In this document: positions 1 through 9,077 of the stretch, in pieces | Numbering within the stretch: position 1 is the stretch's first letter | Layout: each line of letters begins with the position of its first letter | Source of the DNA: CAWFLT01 sp963816795 | GTDB lineage: Bacteria; Acidobacteriota; Vicinamibacteria; Vicinamibacterales; SCN-69-37 | Direction: 5' to 3' | DNA length: 64,000 bases | Assembly: GCA_963816795.1 (NCBI GenBank) | Contig: CAWFLT010000006.1 | Coordinates: 696,828 to 760,827, forward strand | Notes under the pieces: generated by a model | Seen by the model: the letters and a program-made list of their open reading frames with translations, nothing else | What the model was told of the DNA's origin: nothing | Database searches by the model: none | Translations under genes and position numbers: made by a program

Positions 1-2
1 AC

Positions 3-1679
3 AACTTCGACTTCATGGACCGCGTGCATCGCGAAATCGTCACCAAATACAGTGTGGACGGCATCTTCGCCAACCGCTGGGCGCCGCAGGGCGGCGACTG
101 CTACTGCGAGCACTGCGTCCGGAACTTCCGGGATGCCACGGGTCAGGCGCTGCCTCGAACGACCGATGCGCGCGATCCAGTCCGCCGCCAGTATCTCGAG
201 TGGCGCAAGGCGCGATTGACCGCGCTCTGGAAACACTGGGATGCAACCGTGCGCGCGGCCAACCCGCAGGCTCGCTTTATCCCGAACGGCCCGCCGGACT
301 TGAAAACCGCCGGCGAGCTGGCGGCGATTCAGTTCACCGACAACCAGGCGCGGCGCGGCCTCACGCCACCGTGGAACAACGGCCGGCGCGCCAAGGAATA
401 CCGCTCGGTGATGGGCCGGCGGCCGATCGGCGGGATCTTCAGCGTCGGACTCGAGGAGCCGTATCGCTGGAAAGACTCGGTGCAGAGCGAGCCGGAAATT
501 CGGCTCTGGGTCGCCGAGGGCACCGCCAACGGCATGCGCCCGTGGGTGACGAAGTTCTCCGGTGTGCTGTACGACCGCCGGTGGCTGCCGGCCGTCGAGC
601 GCATCTACGACTGGCACTTCCGCCACGAGCGCTATCTGCGGAACGACGCCCCGCTCGCGCGCGTGGGCGTGCTGTTTTCAGAACAGACGTCCACGTATCA
701 CCCGGGCATCGGGCCGGGAGATCGGGCCGAGGATCACGTGCTCGGCATGTACCACGCGCTCGTCGAAGCGCGCGTGCCGTTCGAGTTCGTCCACGAAGCC
801 GTCCTCGCAGCCGACCAGCTCGATCGGTTCAAGCTCCTGATCCTCGCCGACGCTGCGGCGCTCTCGGCGGCGCAATGCAGCGCCATCCGCGCCTACGTCG
901 CCAGGGGCGGCAGCCTGCTCGCGACGTTCGCCTCCTCGCTGTACGACGAGACCGGACAGCGGCGCGACGACTTCGGCCTCGCCGACGTCTTCGGCGTGTC
1001 GTTCGACGGACGCGTCGACGGTCCGATGCAGAACTCCTATCTCAACCTGGATCCGGACGCGTCCACAGGCCGGCACCATCCCGTGCTGGACGGACTCGGC
1101 GACACGACGCGGATCATCAACGGCGTCTTCCGGCTCGCTGTGCGCCCCACGATGGCCTTTCCGTCGCCGGTGACGCTGGTCCCGTCGTATCCCGACCTGC
1201 CGATGGAAGACGTGTATCCCCGCGTCCCGCGCACGGACACGCGAGAGATCTATCTGCGCGACCTCGGTTCGAATCGGGTCGTGTACTTTCCGTGGGACAT
1301 CGATCGGACGTTCTGGGAAGTCATGTGCGTGGACCACGGCCGGCTGCTCGCCAACGCGGTCCGCTGGGCGACCAACGAACCTGCGCCCGTCGAGGTCGCC
1401 GGGCCGGGCCTGCTCGACGTCACGATCTGGCGGCAGCGGAGCTCGATCACGGTGCACCTCGTCAACCTGACGAATCCGATGATGATGAAGGGGCCGCTCC
1501 GCGAGCTGACCCCGGCCGGCACGCAGCGAGTGACGGTGCGCCTTCCTGCCGGGAGCCGCGCGCAGAAAGTTCAGCTTCTGACGGCAGGGACCACACCGCG
1601 AGTCGAAACCACAGGCAGCACGCTCGTCGTCACCGTCCCGTCGATCGAGTGTCATGAGGTCGTCGCCATCGACCTGTAA
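3..1679 (+). CDS. Glycoside-hydrolase-like protein with beta-galactosidase trimerisation-type domain (5' partial)
   Basis: The reading frame is open from base 3, so the N-terminus lies outside the window; about 558 residues are visible. The visible start (VDGIFANRW, then a CxCxxC-like CYCEHC) resembles the end of a TIM-barrel of the hypothetical glycosyl hydrolase 6 type. From about residue 220 a Rossmann-like part (ARVGVLFSEQTSTYHPG, then LLILADAAALS and AYVARGGSLLATF) resembles the glutaminase-like trimerisation domain of GH42 beta-galactosidases. The last 100 residues look like a C-terminal beta-sandwich (SSITVHLVNLTNP). Proteins of this build are usually extracellular or periplasmic and act on glycans, but no catalytic pair can be assigned here. 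The stop overlaps the Shine-Dalgarno of the next gene, so the two are probably co-transcribed. Family assignment is fairly sure; substrate is unknown. Confidence 0.7.
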   Translation, partial: NFDFMDRVHREIVTKYSVDGIFANRWAPQGGDCYCEHCVRNFRDATGQALPRTTDARDPVRRQYLEWRKARLTALWKHWDATVRAANPQARFIPNGPPDLKTAGELAAIQFTDNQARRGLTPPWNNGRRAKEYRSVMGRRPIGGIFSVGLEEPYRWKDSVQSEPEIRLWVAEGTANGMRPWVTKFSGVLYDRRWLPAVERIYDWHFRHERYLRNDAPLARVGVLFSEQTSTYHPGIGPGDRAEDHVLGMYHALVEARVPFEFVHEAVLAADQLDRFKLLILADAAALSAAQCSAIRAYVARGGSLLATFASSLYDETGQRRDDFGLADVFGVSFDGRVDGPMQNSYLNLDPDASTGRHHPVLDGLGDTTRIINGVFRLAVRPTMAFPSPVTLVPSYPDLPMEDVYPRVPRTDTREIYLRDLGSNRVVYFPWDIDRTFWEVMCVDHGRLLANAVRWATNEPAPVEVAGPGLLDVTIWRQRSSITVHLVNLTNPMMMKGPLRELTPAGTQRVTVRLPAGSRAQKVQLLTAGTTPRVETTGSTLVVTVPSIECHEVVAIDL

Positions 1680-1689
1680 GGAGTCGCCC

Positions 1690-2793
1690 ATGCAGCGCAG
1701 AGAATTCCTCACGGCGGCAGCGGCAGCGCTCACGTTGCCGGTGTCGACACTCGCACGCGCAGCGGCCGAGCGCCGGCTGCTGTACATCGCCCAGCCCGGC
1801 ATCCGTAACTATGAGTCCTATGGCGGCGTCGGAGTGCTCGTCTACGACATCGGCGACGGATACCGCTTCGTCAAACGGATCCCGACGTGGAACCTGCCGG
1901 CAGGACAGCCCGCGGAGAACGTCAAGGGCGTCGCCGCCAGCGCCAAGACCGGCAGGCTGTACGTCAGCACAATCAGGCGTCTCGGCTGTATCGATCTTCG
2001 GACCGAACAGATGCTCTGGGCGAAGGAGTTGGAGGGCGGCTGCGATCGGATGTCGATCTCGCCCGACGGGCAGATCCTCTACGTGCCTTCCCTGGAAAAG
2101 GAGCACTGGAACGTCGTCAACGGTATGACCGGCGACGTGGTCGCAAAAATTGTGACGAATTCCGGCGCGCACAACACGCTCTATTCGCCCGACGGCTCAC
2201 GCGTGTACCTCGCCGGCTTGCGCTCGCCGCTCCTTTCGATCGCCGACACGAAGACGCACACGGTCGTGAAGACCGTCGGACCGTTCGCGGCGTCGATTCG
2301 TCCGTTCACCGTCAACGCCGCGCAGACGATCTGCTACGTCAATATCAACGAGCTGCTCGGCTTCGAGGTCGGCGACATCACGACGGGCAAGAAGCTGCAT
2401 CGGGTCGAGGTCAGCGGCGTGAAGATGGGCCCGGTCGCCAGGCATGGCTGCCCGAGTCACGGCATCGGTCTGACACCCGACGAGCGCGAGCTCTGGGTCT
2501 GCGACGGCCACAACAGCCTCATGCACGTCTTCGACAACACCGTCATGCCGCCTCGTCAGATGACGTCTTTGAAAGTGCGCGATCAACCCGGGTGGATCAC
2601 CTTCAGCATTGACGGCACCCATGCCTATCCGTCGACGGGAGAGGTGTTCGACACGCGAACCAAGAAGCTCGTGAAGGCGCTCGAGGACGAGACCGGCCGG
2701 CAGGTGGGCAGCGAAAAGCTCCTCGAGATCGTCTTCGACGGGGATACGCCGGTTCGGGCAGGCAATCAGTTCGGAGTCGGCATCAAGCGATGA
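1690..2793 (+). CDS. Tat-exported beta-propeller (YVTN-like) protein
   Basis: A 367-residue protein starting 10 bases after the upstream stop, with AAGGAG at 1678-1683 as ribosome binding site. The N-terminus MQRREFLTAAAAALTLP has the twin-arginine motif RREFL followed by an alanine-rich hydrophobic stretch, so export by the Tat system is likely. The rest shows repeated beta-propeller blades typical of YVTN/lactonase-like proteins (for example MSISPDGQILYVPS, LYSPDGSRVYLAG and IGLTPDERELWVCDG). Such proteins are often binding scaffolds in the periplasm; no enzyme motif is visible. Its position behind a glycosidase-like gene suggests a shared role in handling an external substrate, which is inference. 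Confidence 0.75.
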   Translation: MQRREFLTAAAAALTLPVSTLARAAAERRLLYIAQPGIRNYESYGGVGVLVYDIGDGYRFVKRIPTWNLPAGQPAENVKGVAASAKTGRLYVSTIRRLGCIDLRTEQMLWAKELEGGCDRMSISPDGQILYVPSLEKEHWNVVNGMTGDVVAKIVTNSGAHNTLYSPDGSRVYLAGLRSPLLSIADTKTHTVVKTVGPFAASIRPFTVNAAQTICYVNINELLGFEVGDITTGKKLHRVEVSGVKMGPVARHGCPSHGIGLTPDERELWVCDGHNSLMHVFDNTVMPPRQMTSLKVRDQPGWITFSIDGTHAYPSTGEVFDTRTKKLVKALEDETGRQVGSEKLLEIVFDGDTPVRAGNQFGVGIKR

Positions 2794-2863
2794 TGTAGCC
2801 GTGCCTCAGCGGTTGTCATCGCACGTTTGACAGCCGCTCGAGGCCAGCCCCATACTGCCCGAA

Positions 2864-4192
2864 GTGCACCGTGACGCGACGCCACGGGACGCTGCGCTTC
2901 AAGCGCTGCTCTCGGCCGCAGACGACGGCGAGGTCGCCCGTGTGGGCGAGGTGCTCGACGCGCAGCCCGACATCATCAACGAGCGCGGTACGTTGAAGGG
3001 GCACACCGGACTCCGCACCGCGCTGCACTTCGGCGTGCATCACGAATCGGTCGTCAAACTGCTCCTCGATCGCGGCGCCGACCCGAACATCCGTGATGAG
3101 GGAGACAACGCGTTCCCGCTGCACTTTGCCGCAGAGCGCGGCGACCTGCCCATCATCCAACTGCTCGTCGACCACGGCGCGGAGACGGCCGCCGGCGAGG
3201 TCGACGATCACCGGCTCGACATCATCGGCTGGGCGACCTGCTTCGGAGACGCGAACAAGGACATCGTCGACTATCTCCTGGCCCACGGCGCCCGGCACAA
3301 CATCTTCTCGGCGGTCGCCACTGGAGCGACCGCGGTCATTCGCGATCTGGCGTCGCGGTCGACGGCCGATCTCGACAAGGTCATGGACCACGCCAATCAG
3401 GGCCGCCGGCCGCTGCACCTCGCGGTGGTGAAACGGCAACGTGCGGCGGCTGAGACATTGCTGGATCTTGGCGCGGACGTGAACGCGACCGACACCGCCG
3501 GCCTCACCGCGCTGGATCAAGCCGCGCTCGATGCCAACGTGGAGATCGCGCAGTTCCTCATCGAGCGAGGCGCGAGGATCGAGCTGCCGGCGGCCATCGG
3601 CCTCAACCGTACCGAAGATGTCGAGAGACTGCTGCGCGACGAACCCGACTGCCTGAAGCCGGCACATCGCTGGGGGCGGCTGATCGTGCGCGCAGCCGAG
3701 CACGCATCGGGAGACGCCATCGAGGCGCTGATTCGCCACGGAGCGTCAGTGAACGTCCAGGACGACATGGAGACGTCCATCGACCACACCAGTGGGTATA
3801 CCCCGCTCCATGCCGCCGCGTGGAACGGTAACACCGCGGCGGCGGCGGTGCTGCTGAAGCATGGCGCGGACCCGACGATCAGGGACGGCAAGTACTGCGG
3901 CACGCCAGCCGGCTGGGCCGACTACAACAACAAGCCAGAGTGCCGCGACCTGATTCTCGAGGCGAACATCGACATCTTCGATGCGATCGCGTTCGATCGA
4001 GCGGACCGCATTCCGGCGATTCTCGACCGCGACCCGCAGGCGCTGGTGCGTCCGTTTCGGGAGTATGCCAGTTGCGAGCCTGGCGACGAGTCGAGGCCGG
4101 TCCGGGACATGACGCCGCTCGACGCCGCGACGGCCGCGAACAAGGCCGAGGCGGTGCGGATCCTCACCAGCCGCGGCGCCGAGCTGGGGTGA
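2864..4192 (+). CDS. Ankyrin-repeat protein
   Basis: A 442-residue soluble protein with at least six ankyrin units. Typical repeat cores are seen near residues 45-75 (ALHFGVHHESVVKLLLDRGA), 85-110 (PLHFAAERGDLPIIQLLVDH), 185-215 (PLHLAVVKRQRAAAETLLDL), 217-245, 310-340 (PLHAAAWNGNTAAAAVLLKH) and at the C-terminus (MTPLDAATAANKAEAVRILT). No signal peptide or membrane segment is visible, so it is probably cytoplasmic and binds a protein partner. The start used is GTG at 2864; no good Shine-Dalgarno precedes it, so the exact start is uncertain. The 240 bases after its stop hold no gene I can support. Confidence 0.8.
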   Translation: MHRDATPRDAALQALLSAADDGEVARVGEVLDAQPDIINERGTLKGHTGLRTALHFGVHHESVVKLLLDRGADPNIRDEGDNAFPLHFAAERGDLPIIQLLVDHGAETAAGEVDDHRLDIIGWATCFGDANKDIVDYLLAHGARHNIFSAVATGATAVIRDLASRSTADLDKVMDHANQGRRPLHLAVVKRQRAAAETLLDLGADVNATDTAGLTALDQAALDANVEIAQFLIERGARIELPAAIGLNRTEDVERLLRDEPDCLKPAHRWGRLIVRAAEHASGDAIEALIRHGASVNVQDDMETSIDHTSGYTPLHAAAWNGNTAAAAVLLKHGADPTIRDGKYCGTPAGWADYNNKPECRDLILEANIDIFDAIAFDRADRIPAILDRDPQALVRPFREYASCEPGDESRPVRDMTPLDAATAANKAEAVRILTSRGAELG

Positions 4193-4432
4193 CGGCGGCT
4201 CCGTTACTTGACAGCGCGTGGCAGGAGCCTCGCCGAGCGCGTGCCCCGTCCGGTGAGCTTCTGGGCTGCGCGTGCGCAATCATGGGTAGCCGATGACAGC
4301 ACTGACCGCGGAACGAGGGTCGAACTCTCGAAATTCAGCGCGTTGAAGTTGGTATCCGCCTTGTATCAGTCAACGGTGCCGGGCGGCTGTCGGTCTGATT
4401 TCGTCCGTCGCCCGAAACGCGGAGGGTGAATC

Positions 4433-4948
4433 ATGAGTCTCGAGCGTCTTGCGCACGATGCGGGTGCATCCGATCCGACGATGACCCCACGAGTCGAGCT
4501 GCTCCAGCCGCTGCAGGAACGGTGGGTTCCGCACCTGCTCAGTGTTCTACGGATCGTGGCGGCGTTCCTGTTTCTCGCGCACGGCACACAGAAGCTCTTC
4601 GGGTTTCCAGCATCAACACCTGCCACGCCAGTGGAGTTCGCGTCGCTCATGGGGGTGGCTGGTCTCATCGAAGTGGTGGGCGGCACGCTGCTGCTGGTGG
4701 GCTTTCTGAGCCGGAGCGTCGCTTTCCTGCTGTCCGGCGAAATGGCCGTCGCCTATTTTCTGCGTCATCAACCGCAGGGCTTCTGGCCGGCGCTGAACGG
4801 CGGCGAGCTCGCTGTCCTGTATTGCTTCCTGTTCCTGTTTCTTGCCGCAGCGGGCCCAGGCGCCTGGAGTCTCGATGCCGTCATGCGCCATTCCCGCGCG
4901 GGACATCACTCCGGCCCGGCAGGCTACCGCTGGAGAACCTCTCACTGA
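4433..4948 (+). CDS. DoxX family membrane protein
   Basis: A 171-residue protein with four hydrophobic segments. The DoxX signature is clear: HGTQKLFGF after the first segment, then GLIEVVGGTLLLVGFLSR, then AVAYFLRHQPQGFWP and a final hydrophobic segment. The start at 4433 is supported by a GGAGGG-type ribosome binding site just upstream. The N-terminal 35 residues before the first membrane segment are longer than usual. DoxX-family proteins sit in the inner membrane; several are linked to redox or stress responses, but no role can be fixed from this sequence. It appears to be a single-gene unit. Confidence 0.85.
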   Translation: MSLERLAHDAGASDPTMTPRVELLQPLQERWVPHLLSVLRIVAAFLFLAHGTQKLFGFPASTPATPVEFASLMGVAGLIEVVGGTLLLVGFLSRSVAFLLSGEMAVAYFLRHQPQGFWPALNGGELAVLYCFLFLFLAAAGPGAWSLDAVMRHSRAGHHSGPAGYRWRTSH

Positions 4949-5037
4949 AGAATCTCGGATCGCGGTAGCCTTGCTGATCGTCGAGAATTCAGTGAGCGTG
5001 GTGCACCCCGGCGTCACCGCGTGAGTCGGTCAGCACT

Positions 5038-5773
5038 GTGGGAGATCACAGCCGTTCACGTCACCTCTGGATCGGCGCCGCGCTGCTCGCAGCGGGCGTC
5101 GCGTGCCATGCCAGGGGCGCCGACATTCAGCGCGGTGCGCGCGATTGGGACACGGAACGCCAGCGCATGGTGACGGAGCAGCTTCAAGGCCGCGACATCC
5201 GGGACGCGCGGGTCCTCGATGCGATGCGCAAGGTGCCGCGCCATCTCTTCGTGCCTGAACCGGAGCGAGCCAGCGCCCATGCGCGATTCTCCCCTGCCGA
5301 TTGGCTACGATCAGACGATCTCGCAGCCATATATCGTCGGGTTCATGACGCAGGCGCTGGACATCGCGCCCGGCGATCGCGTCCTCGAGATCGGCACCGG
5401 ATCGGGCTATCAGGCCGCCGTGTTGGCGGAGCTTGCGAAAGAGGTGTACACGATCGAGATCGTCGCGCCACTGGCCGATCGGGCGCGCGAGACGCTCTCG
5501 TCTCTCGGATATCGCAACGTCCACGTGCGCACCGGGAACGGCTACCTCGGATGGCCCGAGCACGCACCGTACGACCGCATCATGGTGACCGCCGCGCCCG
5601 ACGACGTCCCGCCCGTGTTGCTGGAACAGCTCAAGGTCGGCGGCCTGATGGCGATCCCGGTTGGCGTCGTGACACAGGAGCTTCGGATCCTGCGCCGCAC
5701 CACGACTGGAACGGAAACGCTGCGGACGCTCCCGGTGCGATTTGTCCCGATGGTTCAGAAACCCGGGAAATGA
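5038..5773 (+). CDS. pcm: Protein-L-isoaspartate O-methyltransferase, frameshifted
   Basis: The enzyme transfers a methyl group from S-adenosylmethionine to damaged isoaspartyl residues as a first repair step. The N-terminal part in one frame holds MVTEQLQGRDIRDARVL and MRKVPRHLFVPE. The rest, in the next frame, holds PLPIGYDQTISQPYIVGFMT and the SAM-binding loop VLEIGTGSGYQAAVLAEL, ending PVRFVPMVQKPGK. The two match one protein if a single base is removed near 5281, where the expected order is Ala-Asp-Ser-Pro-Leu-Pro. A hydrophobic N-terminus (IGAALLAAGVACHARGA) before the domain looks like a signal peptide, suggesting a periplasmic form. The GTG start at 5038 is the best choice but lacks a strong ribosome site. 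Confidence 0.85.
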
Positions 5774-5780
5774 GGTCGCG

Positions 5781-6207
5781 CTACTCCAGCAGCCGCCGCA
5801 GGATCTTGGCGAGCGCCTGCTGATCGGCCTGCGAGAGCCGTCCGAGCGTCGGCGGCGGCGACGTCATCCGCTCGACGCAGCGCCGCCCGCAGTTTCGCGC
5901 CGAGCGGCGTGAGACGCAGGACCTTGACGCGACGATCCGCGGGCGAGGGACGGCGTTCCACCAACCCACGAGATTCGAGCCGATCCACCAGACCGGTCAC
6001 GTTCGAGGCATCGCACGAGAGCGCGCCGGCCAGCTGACCCATCGGGAGGCCAGATTCCGGCTCGATCACGTTCAAGAGATGACACTGGGCGGGCGACAAC
6101 TCGAGCTCCGCAGCCAGGCCGGGCAGATTGGCCCGCTGCGAGAACGCAAAGCGCACCAGCAGTTGCCACGCTTCGCACGCGTGCGGGCCCTTGGCCTTCG
6201 CGCTCAT
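5781..6207 (-). CDS. MarR-family transcriptional regulator, frameshifted near its 3' end
   Basis: A winged-helix regulator of about 140 residues. The central part is typical of MarR proteins: LSPAQCHLLNVIEPESGLPM, then the recognition region DASNVTGLVDRLESRGLVER and the wing PADRRVKVLRLTPLGA. After about residue 110 the frame changes near 5880; the expected C-terminal dimerisation helix (LGRLSQADQQALAKILRRLL) is in the neighbouring frame and stops at 5781. It is divergent from lon with 81 bases between the start codons. That gap contains three 16-bp direct repeats, two of them near-palindromic, so it probably controls itself and lon. Ligand unknown. Confidence 0.82.
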
Positions 6208-6217
6208 CCTCGTCAGT

Positions 6218-6265
6218 ATAGTTCACCTTCTCAATAGTTAACCACATCAATAGTTGACATCATCA
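6218..6265. promoter_or_regulatory. Three 16-bp direct repeats, probable MarR operator array
   Basis: Units begin at 6218, 6234 and 6250 with consensus ATAGTTNACNNNNTCA. The junctions create TCAATAGTTAA at 6231-6241 and the perfect palindrome TCAATAGTTGA at 6247-6257. Sixteen-base spacing puts successive sites about one and a half helical turns apart. The third unit overlaps the TTGACA of the lon promoter, and AGTATA at 6215-6220 would be a TATACT -10 box for the divergent marR gene. Confidence 0.6.
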
Positions 6266-6282
6266 AATAATAGGCGTATCGT
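6254..6282 (+). promoter_or_regulatory. Putative sigma-70-type promoter of lon
   Basis: TTGACA at 6254-6259, a 17-base spacer and TATCGT at 6277-6282. Only six bases separate the -10 box from the ATG at 6289 and no Shine-Dalgarno is present, so the transcript may be leaderless or nearly so. Confidence 0.45.
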
Positions 6283-6288
6283 CGCCTC

Positions 6289-8573
6289 ATGACGTCCTTC
6301 AGACTGATCCCGCTCGACGACACCGTGATCTTCCCCGGCATGCCGGTCACCCTCTCCGTCGACCCCGGCGAGGACACGCAACTGCTTCTGGTGCCGCGCC
6401 GCGACGGCGAATACGCCAAGGTCGGCGTCGTCGCCGAAGTCGTGGAACGTGTCCAGCTCGCCGGCCGCGGTGTCGCGGTGTCGCTCATGGGGCTCCATCG
6501 CGCGGTCCCGGGGGCCGCGTCCACTGGCCGCGACGGTCGCCTGCGTGTGGAGGTGGAAGAGCGTCCCGATCAGACGCCCGCCGGCCGCCTGACGCACGAA
6601 TCTCGAGCGCGAGTATCGCGCCGTTGTCGAGGAGCTGCTCCAGCTGCGCGGCGACGACGGGCGCATCAGCGCGTTCGTGCGCTCGATCGCGGCGCCGGGC
6701 GCGCTGGCCGACACCGCCGGCTATTCGCCGGATCTCAGCGTCGATCAGAAGATCGAGCTGCTCGAGACCCTCGACGTCGTCGAGCGGCTGACGCTGGCGG
6801 TCCGCCTGCAGAAGGAACGGCTGACCGAGCTGCACGTGCGCAAGCGGATCCGTGAAGACGTGGAATCGGGCGCGCAGAAGCAGCAGCGCGACTACTTCCT
6901 GCACCGGCAGATGGACGCGATCCGCAAGGAGCTCGGCCAGAACGAAGCCTCGGTCGCCGAGGAGTACCGGAAGAAGATCGCGGCGGCGGCGATGCCCGCG
7001 AAGGTCCAGGAGCAGGCCGAGCGTGAGCTCGTCGCGGTTCGAGCGGATGGGCGACTCGAACGCGGAAGCCTCGATGATTCGCACCTACCTCGACTGGCTG
7101 CTGGCCGTGCCGTGGGCGAAGCGCTCGGACGAGCGGCTCGATCCCGTCTATGCCCGGCAGGTCCTCGACGCCGACCACGCGGGCCTGGACGACGTGAAGA
7201 AACGGATCACGGAGTACCTCGCGGTGCGCAAGCTGCGCGCCGAGCGGGGCCTGTCCGATGATCGCCGCTCGGGCGCGATCCTGACGCTCGTCGGCCCTCC
7301 GGGCACCGGCAAGACGTCGATCGGCGAGTCGATCGCGCGCGCCACCGGCCGGCAGTTCGTCCGGATGTCGCTCGGCGGCGTCCGCGACGAAGCGGAGATT
7401 CGCGGGCACCGGCGCACCTATATCGGTGCGCTGCCTGGCCGCCTGGTCCGCGCCCTGCGCGATGCCGGCACGATGAATCCGGTGATCATGCTCGACGAGG
7501 TGGACAAGCTCGGCGCCGACTGGCGCGGCGATCCGTCGGCCGCCCTGCTCGAGGTGCTCGACCCGGCGCAGAACCACGCGTTCGGCGATCACTACCTCGA
7601 CGTCGAGCTCGACCTCTCGCACGTGTTGTTCATCGCCACGGCGAACGTCGCCGACCGGATCCCCGGTCCGCTCCTCGATCGAATGGAAGTCATCCCGTTC
7701 GACGGATACACGATCGACGAGAAAGTGGCGATCGCCCGCGGCTATCTCTGGCCGCGGCAGGTCGAGCGCAATGGGCTCGTCGTCGAGGACGTGACGACCA
7801 CGGACGACGTGCTCCGGACAGTCGTCAACGACTACACGCGCGAAGCCGGCGTTCGTCAGCTCGAGCGGGAGCTCGGCAAGCTGCTGCGGAAGACCGCGGC
7901 GGCGGTCGCTTCGGCCACCGCGACCAGGCCGGTGGCGATCGACGAGGCCGCCGTGCGAGCGGCGCTCGGCCGGCCGAAGGTCTTTCACGAAGTCGCCGCG
8001 CGAACGGCGACACCGGGTGTCGCGACCGGACTGGCCGTCACGGGCGTCGGCGGCGACGTGCTGTTCGTCGAAGCCGCGTCGATGACCGGCAAAGGCCGTC
8101 TTGCGCTGACCGGTCAGCTCGGCGATGTCATGAAGGAGTCGGCGCAGATCGCGCTGACCTACGTCAGGAGCCATGCCGCGCGGCTTGGCATCAAGGACGA
8201 CGCGTTTATCGACAAGGAGTTTCACCTGCACGTGCCGGCCGGCGCGGTGCCGAAGGACGGGCCGAGCGCGGGCGTGACGATGGTGACGGCGCTCGCGTCG
8301 CTCCTGACCGGGCGTTCCGTCAAGAGCACGGTGGGCATGACCGGCGAGGTCACGCTCCAGGGCCGGGTCTTGCCGATCGGCGGCCTGAAACAAAAGGTCC
8401 TGGCGGCGCATGCGGCCGGGTTGACGGAGGTCATCCTTCCCGCTCGCAACGCGCCCGATCTCGACGACGTGCCGGCCGACGTGCGCGACGACATGCGGTT
8501 CCATGCGGTCAGCACCATCGACGAGGTGCTGGCCCTGGCGCTGGAACCTGACGCGCTCGCGAAAGCGGCCTGA
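6289..8573 (+). CDS. lon: Lon ATP-dependent protease, two frameshifts
   Basis: A cytoplasmic AAA+ serine protease that degrades damaged and regulatory proteins; corrected length is about 760 residues, normal for the family. Order seen: N-terminal substrate domain (FRLIPLDDTVIFPGMPVTLS), coiled linker (DYFLHRQMDAIRKELGQNEA), Walker A GPPGTGKTS, Walker B VIMLDEVDKL, the sensor region TANVADRIPGPLLDRMEVI, and a protease domain with catalytic Ser in PKDGPSAGVTM and Lys in GGLKQKVLAA. The frame changes near 6595 and near 7032, each needing a one-base correction, while the conserved order continues across both. Divergent from a MarR regulator, which probably represses it. Confidence 0.93.
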
Positions 8574-8609
8574 CGGCCTACGTGGATCGCGCCCGCGGAG
8601 CGTAGGCCG
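8574..8609 (+). terminator. Stem-loop after lon
   Basis: CGGCCTACG at 8574-8582 pairs perfectly with CGTAGGCCG at 8601-8609, directly after the lon stop. No U-run follows, so it may be a terminator of the intrinsic-like type or only an mRNA-stabilising hairpin. Confidence 0.45.
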
Positions 8610-8627
8610 CTCGGCCGCCGGCGCGGC

Positions 8628-8680
8628 TTGACGCCACCTACATCGTGTAGTAGTACTGACACCTACACGGTGTAGGAGGT
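8628..8680 (+). promoter_or_regulatory. blaI promoter with two BlaI/MecI-type operators
   Basis: TTGACG at 8628-8633, a 17-base spacer and TAGTAC at 8651-8656 form the promoter. Operator 1 is the palindrome CTACATCGTGTAG at 8638-8650, lying in the spacer. Operator 2 is CCTACACGGTGTAGG at 8662-8676, at the expected transcription start. Centres are 25 bases apart. The core TACA...TGTA is the known BlaI/MecI/CopY operator core. Operator 2 overlaps the GGAGGT ribosome site at 8675-8680, which sits 10 bases before the ATG. Confidence 0.8.
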
Positions 8681-8690
8681 CGAGCCGCGC

Positions 8691-9074
8691 ATGGTCCGTC
8701 GAAATCCGGTCAGCGACGCCGAACTGGAAGTGCTCAAGGTCCTCTGGACCGGCGGTCCGTCGACCGTCCGCGATGTCGCCGCGACCCTGCGGCGCCAGCG
8801 CCGGCGGCTCGCCTATAACACGGTGCTGACGCTCCTCTCGCGCCTGCGCGACAAGGGCTACGTCGCCGCCGACCGGCGCGACACGGCGCACGTCTTCCGT
8901 GCCGTCGTCACGCGCGACGATTTGGTCGGCTCGAGCCTGGCGACGCTGGTCGAGCGCGTCTGCGACGGCACCGCCAGCCCGCTAGTGCTCGCGCTCGTGC
9001 GCGGCGGACAGTTCTCTGCCGACGAGATCGCGCACTTCAGGAAGCTCCTCGACGACCTCGAGCCCAGGGACTGA
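8691..9074 (+). CDS. BlaI/MecI/CopY-family repressor
   Basis: A 127-residue winged-helix repressor. The family pattern is plain: SDAELEVLKVLWTGGPSTVRDV, then the recognition helix LAYNTVLTLLSRLRDKGYV and the wing RDTAHVFRAVVTRDD, followed by a C-terminal dimerisation segment (FSADEIAHFRKLLDDLE). BlaI-type repressors are inactivated by cleavage after a partner BlaR1-type membrane peptidase senses a signal. Such a partner starts four bases downstream. The gene's own promoter carries two matching operators, so autorepression is very likely. No beta-lactamase gene lies next to it; in related bacteria such pairs control diverse envelope functions. Confidence 0.92.
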   Translation: MVRRNPVSDAELEVLKVLWTGGPSTVRDVAATLRRQRRRLAYNTVLTLLSRLRDKGYVAADRRDTAHVFRAVVTRDDLVGSSLATLVERVCDGTASPLVLALVRGGQFSADEIAHFRKLLDDLEPRD

Positions 9075-9077
9075 TCC

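Noticed and set aside
678..1802. Long antisense open frame over the first gene
   Set aside because: No recognisable domain and biased composition; the plus-strand protein has clear family text.
4193..4432. A 73-codon open frame between the ankyrin and DoxX genes
   Set aside because: No ribosome site, no domain and poor codon pattern; treated as non-coding.
8628..8690. A beta-lactam resistance operon
   Set aside because: Operators and regulators are of the BlaI/BlaR1 type, but no beta-lactamase or penicillin-binding gene is adjacent and the sensor domain is missing.
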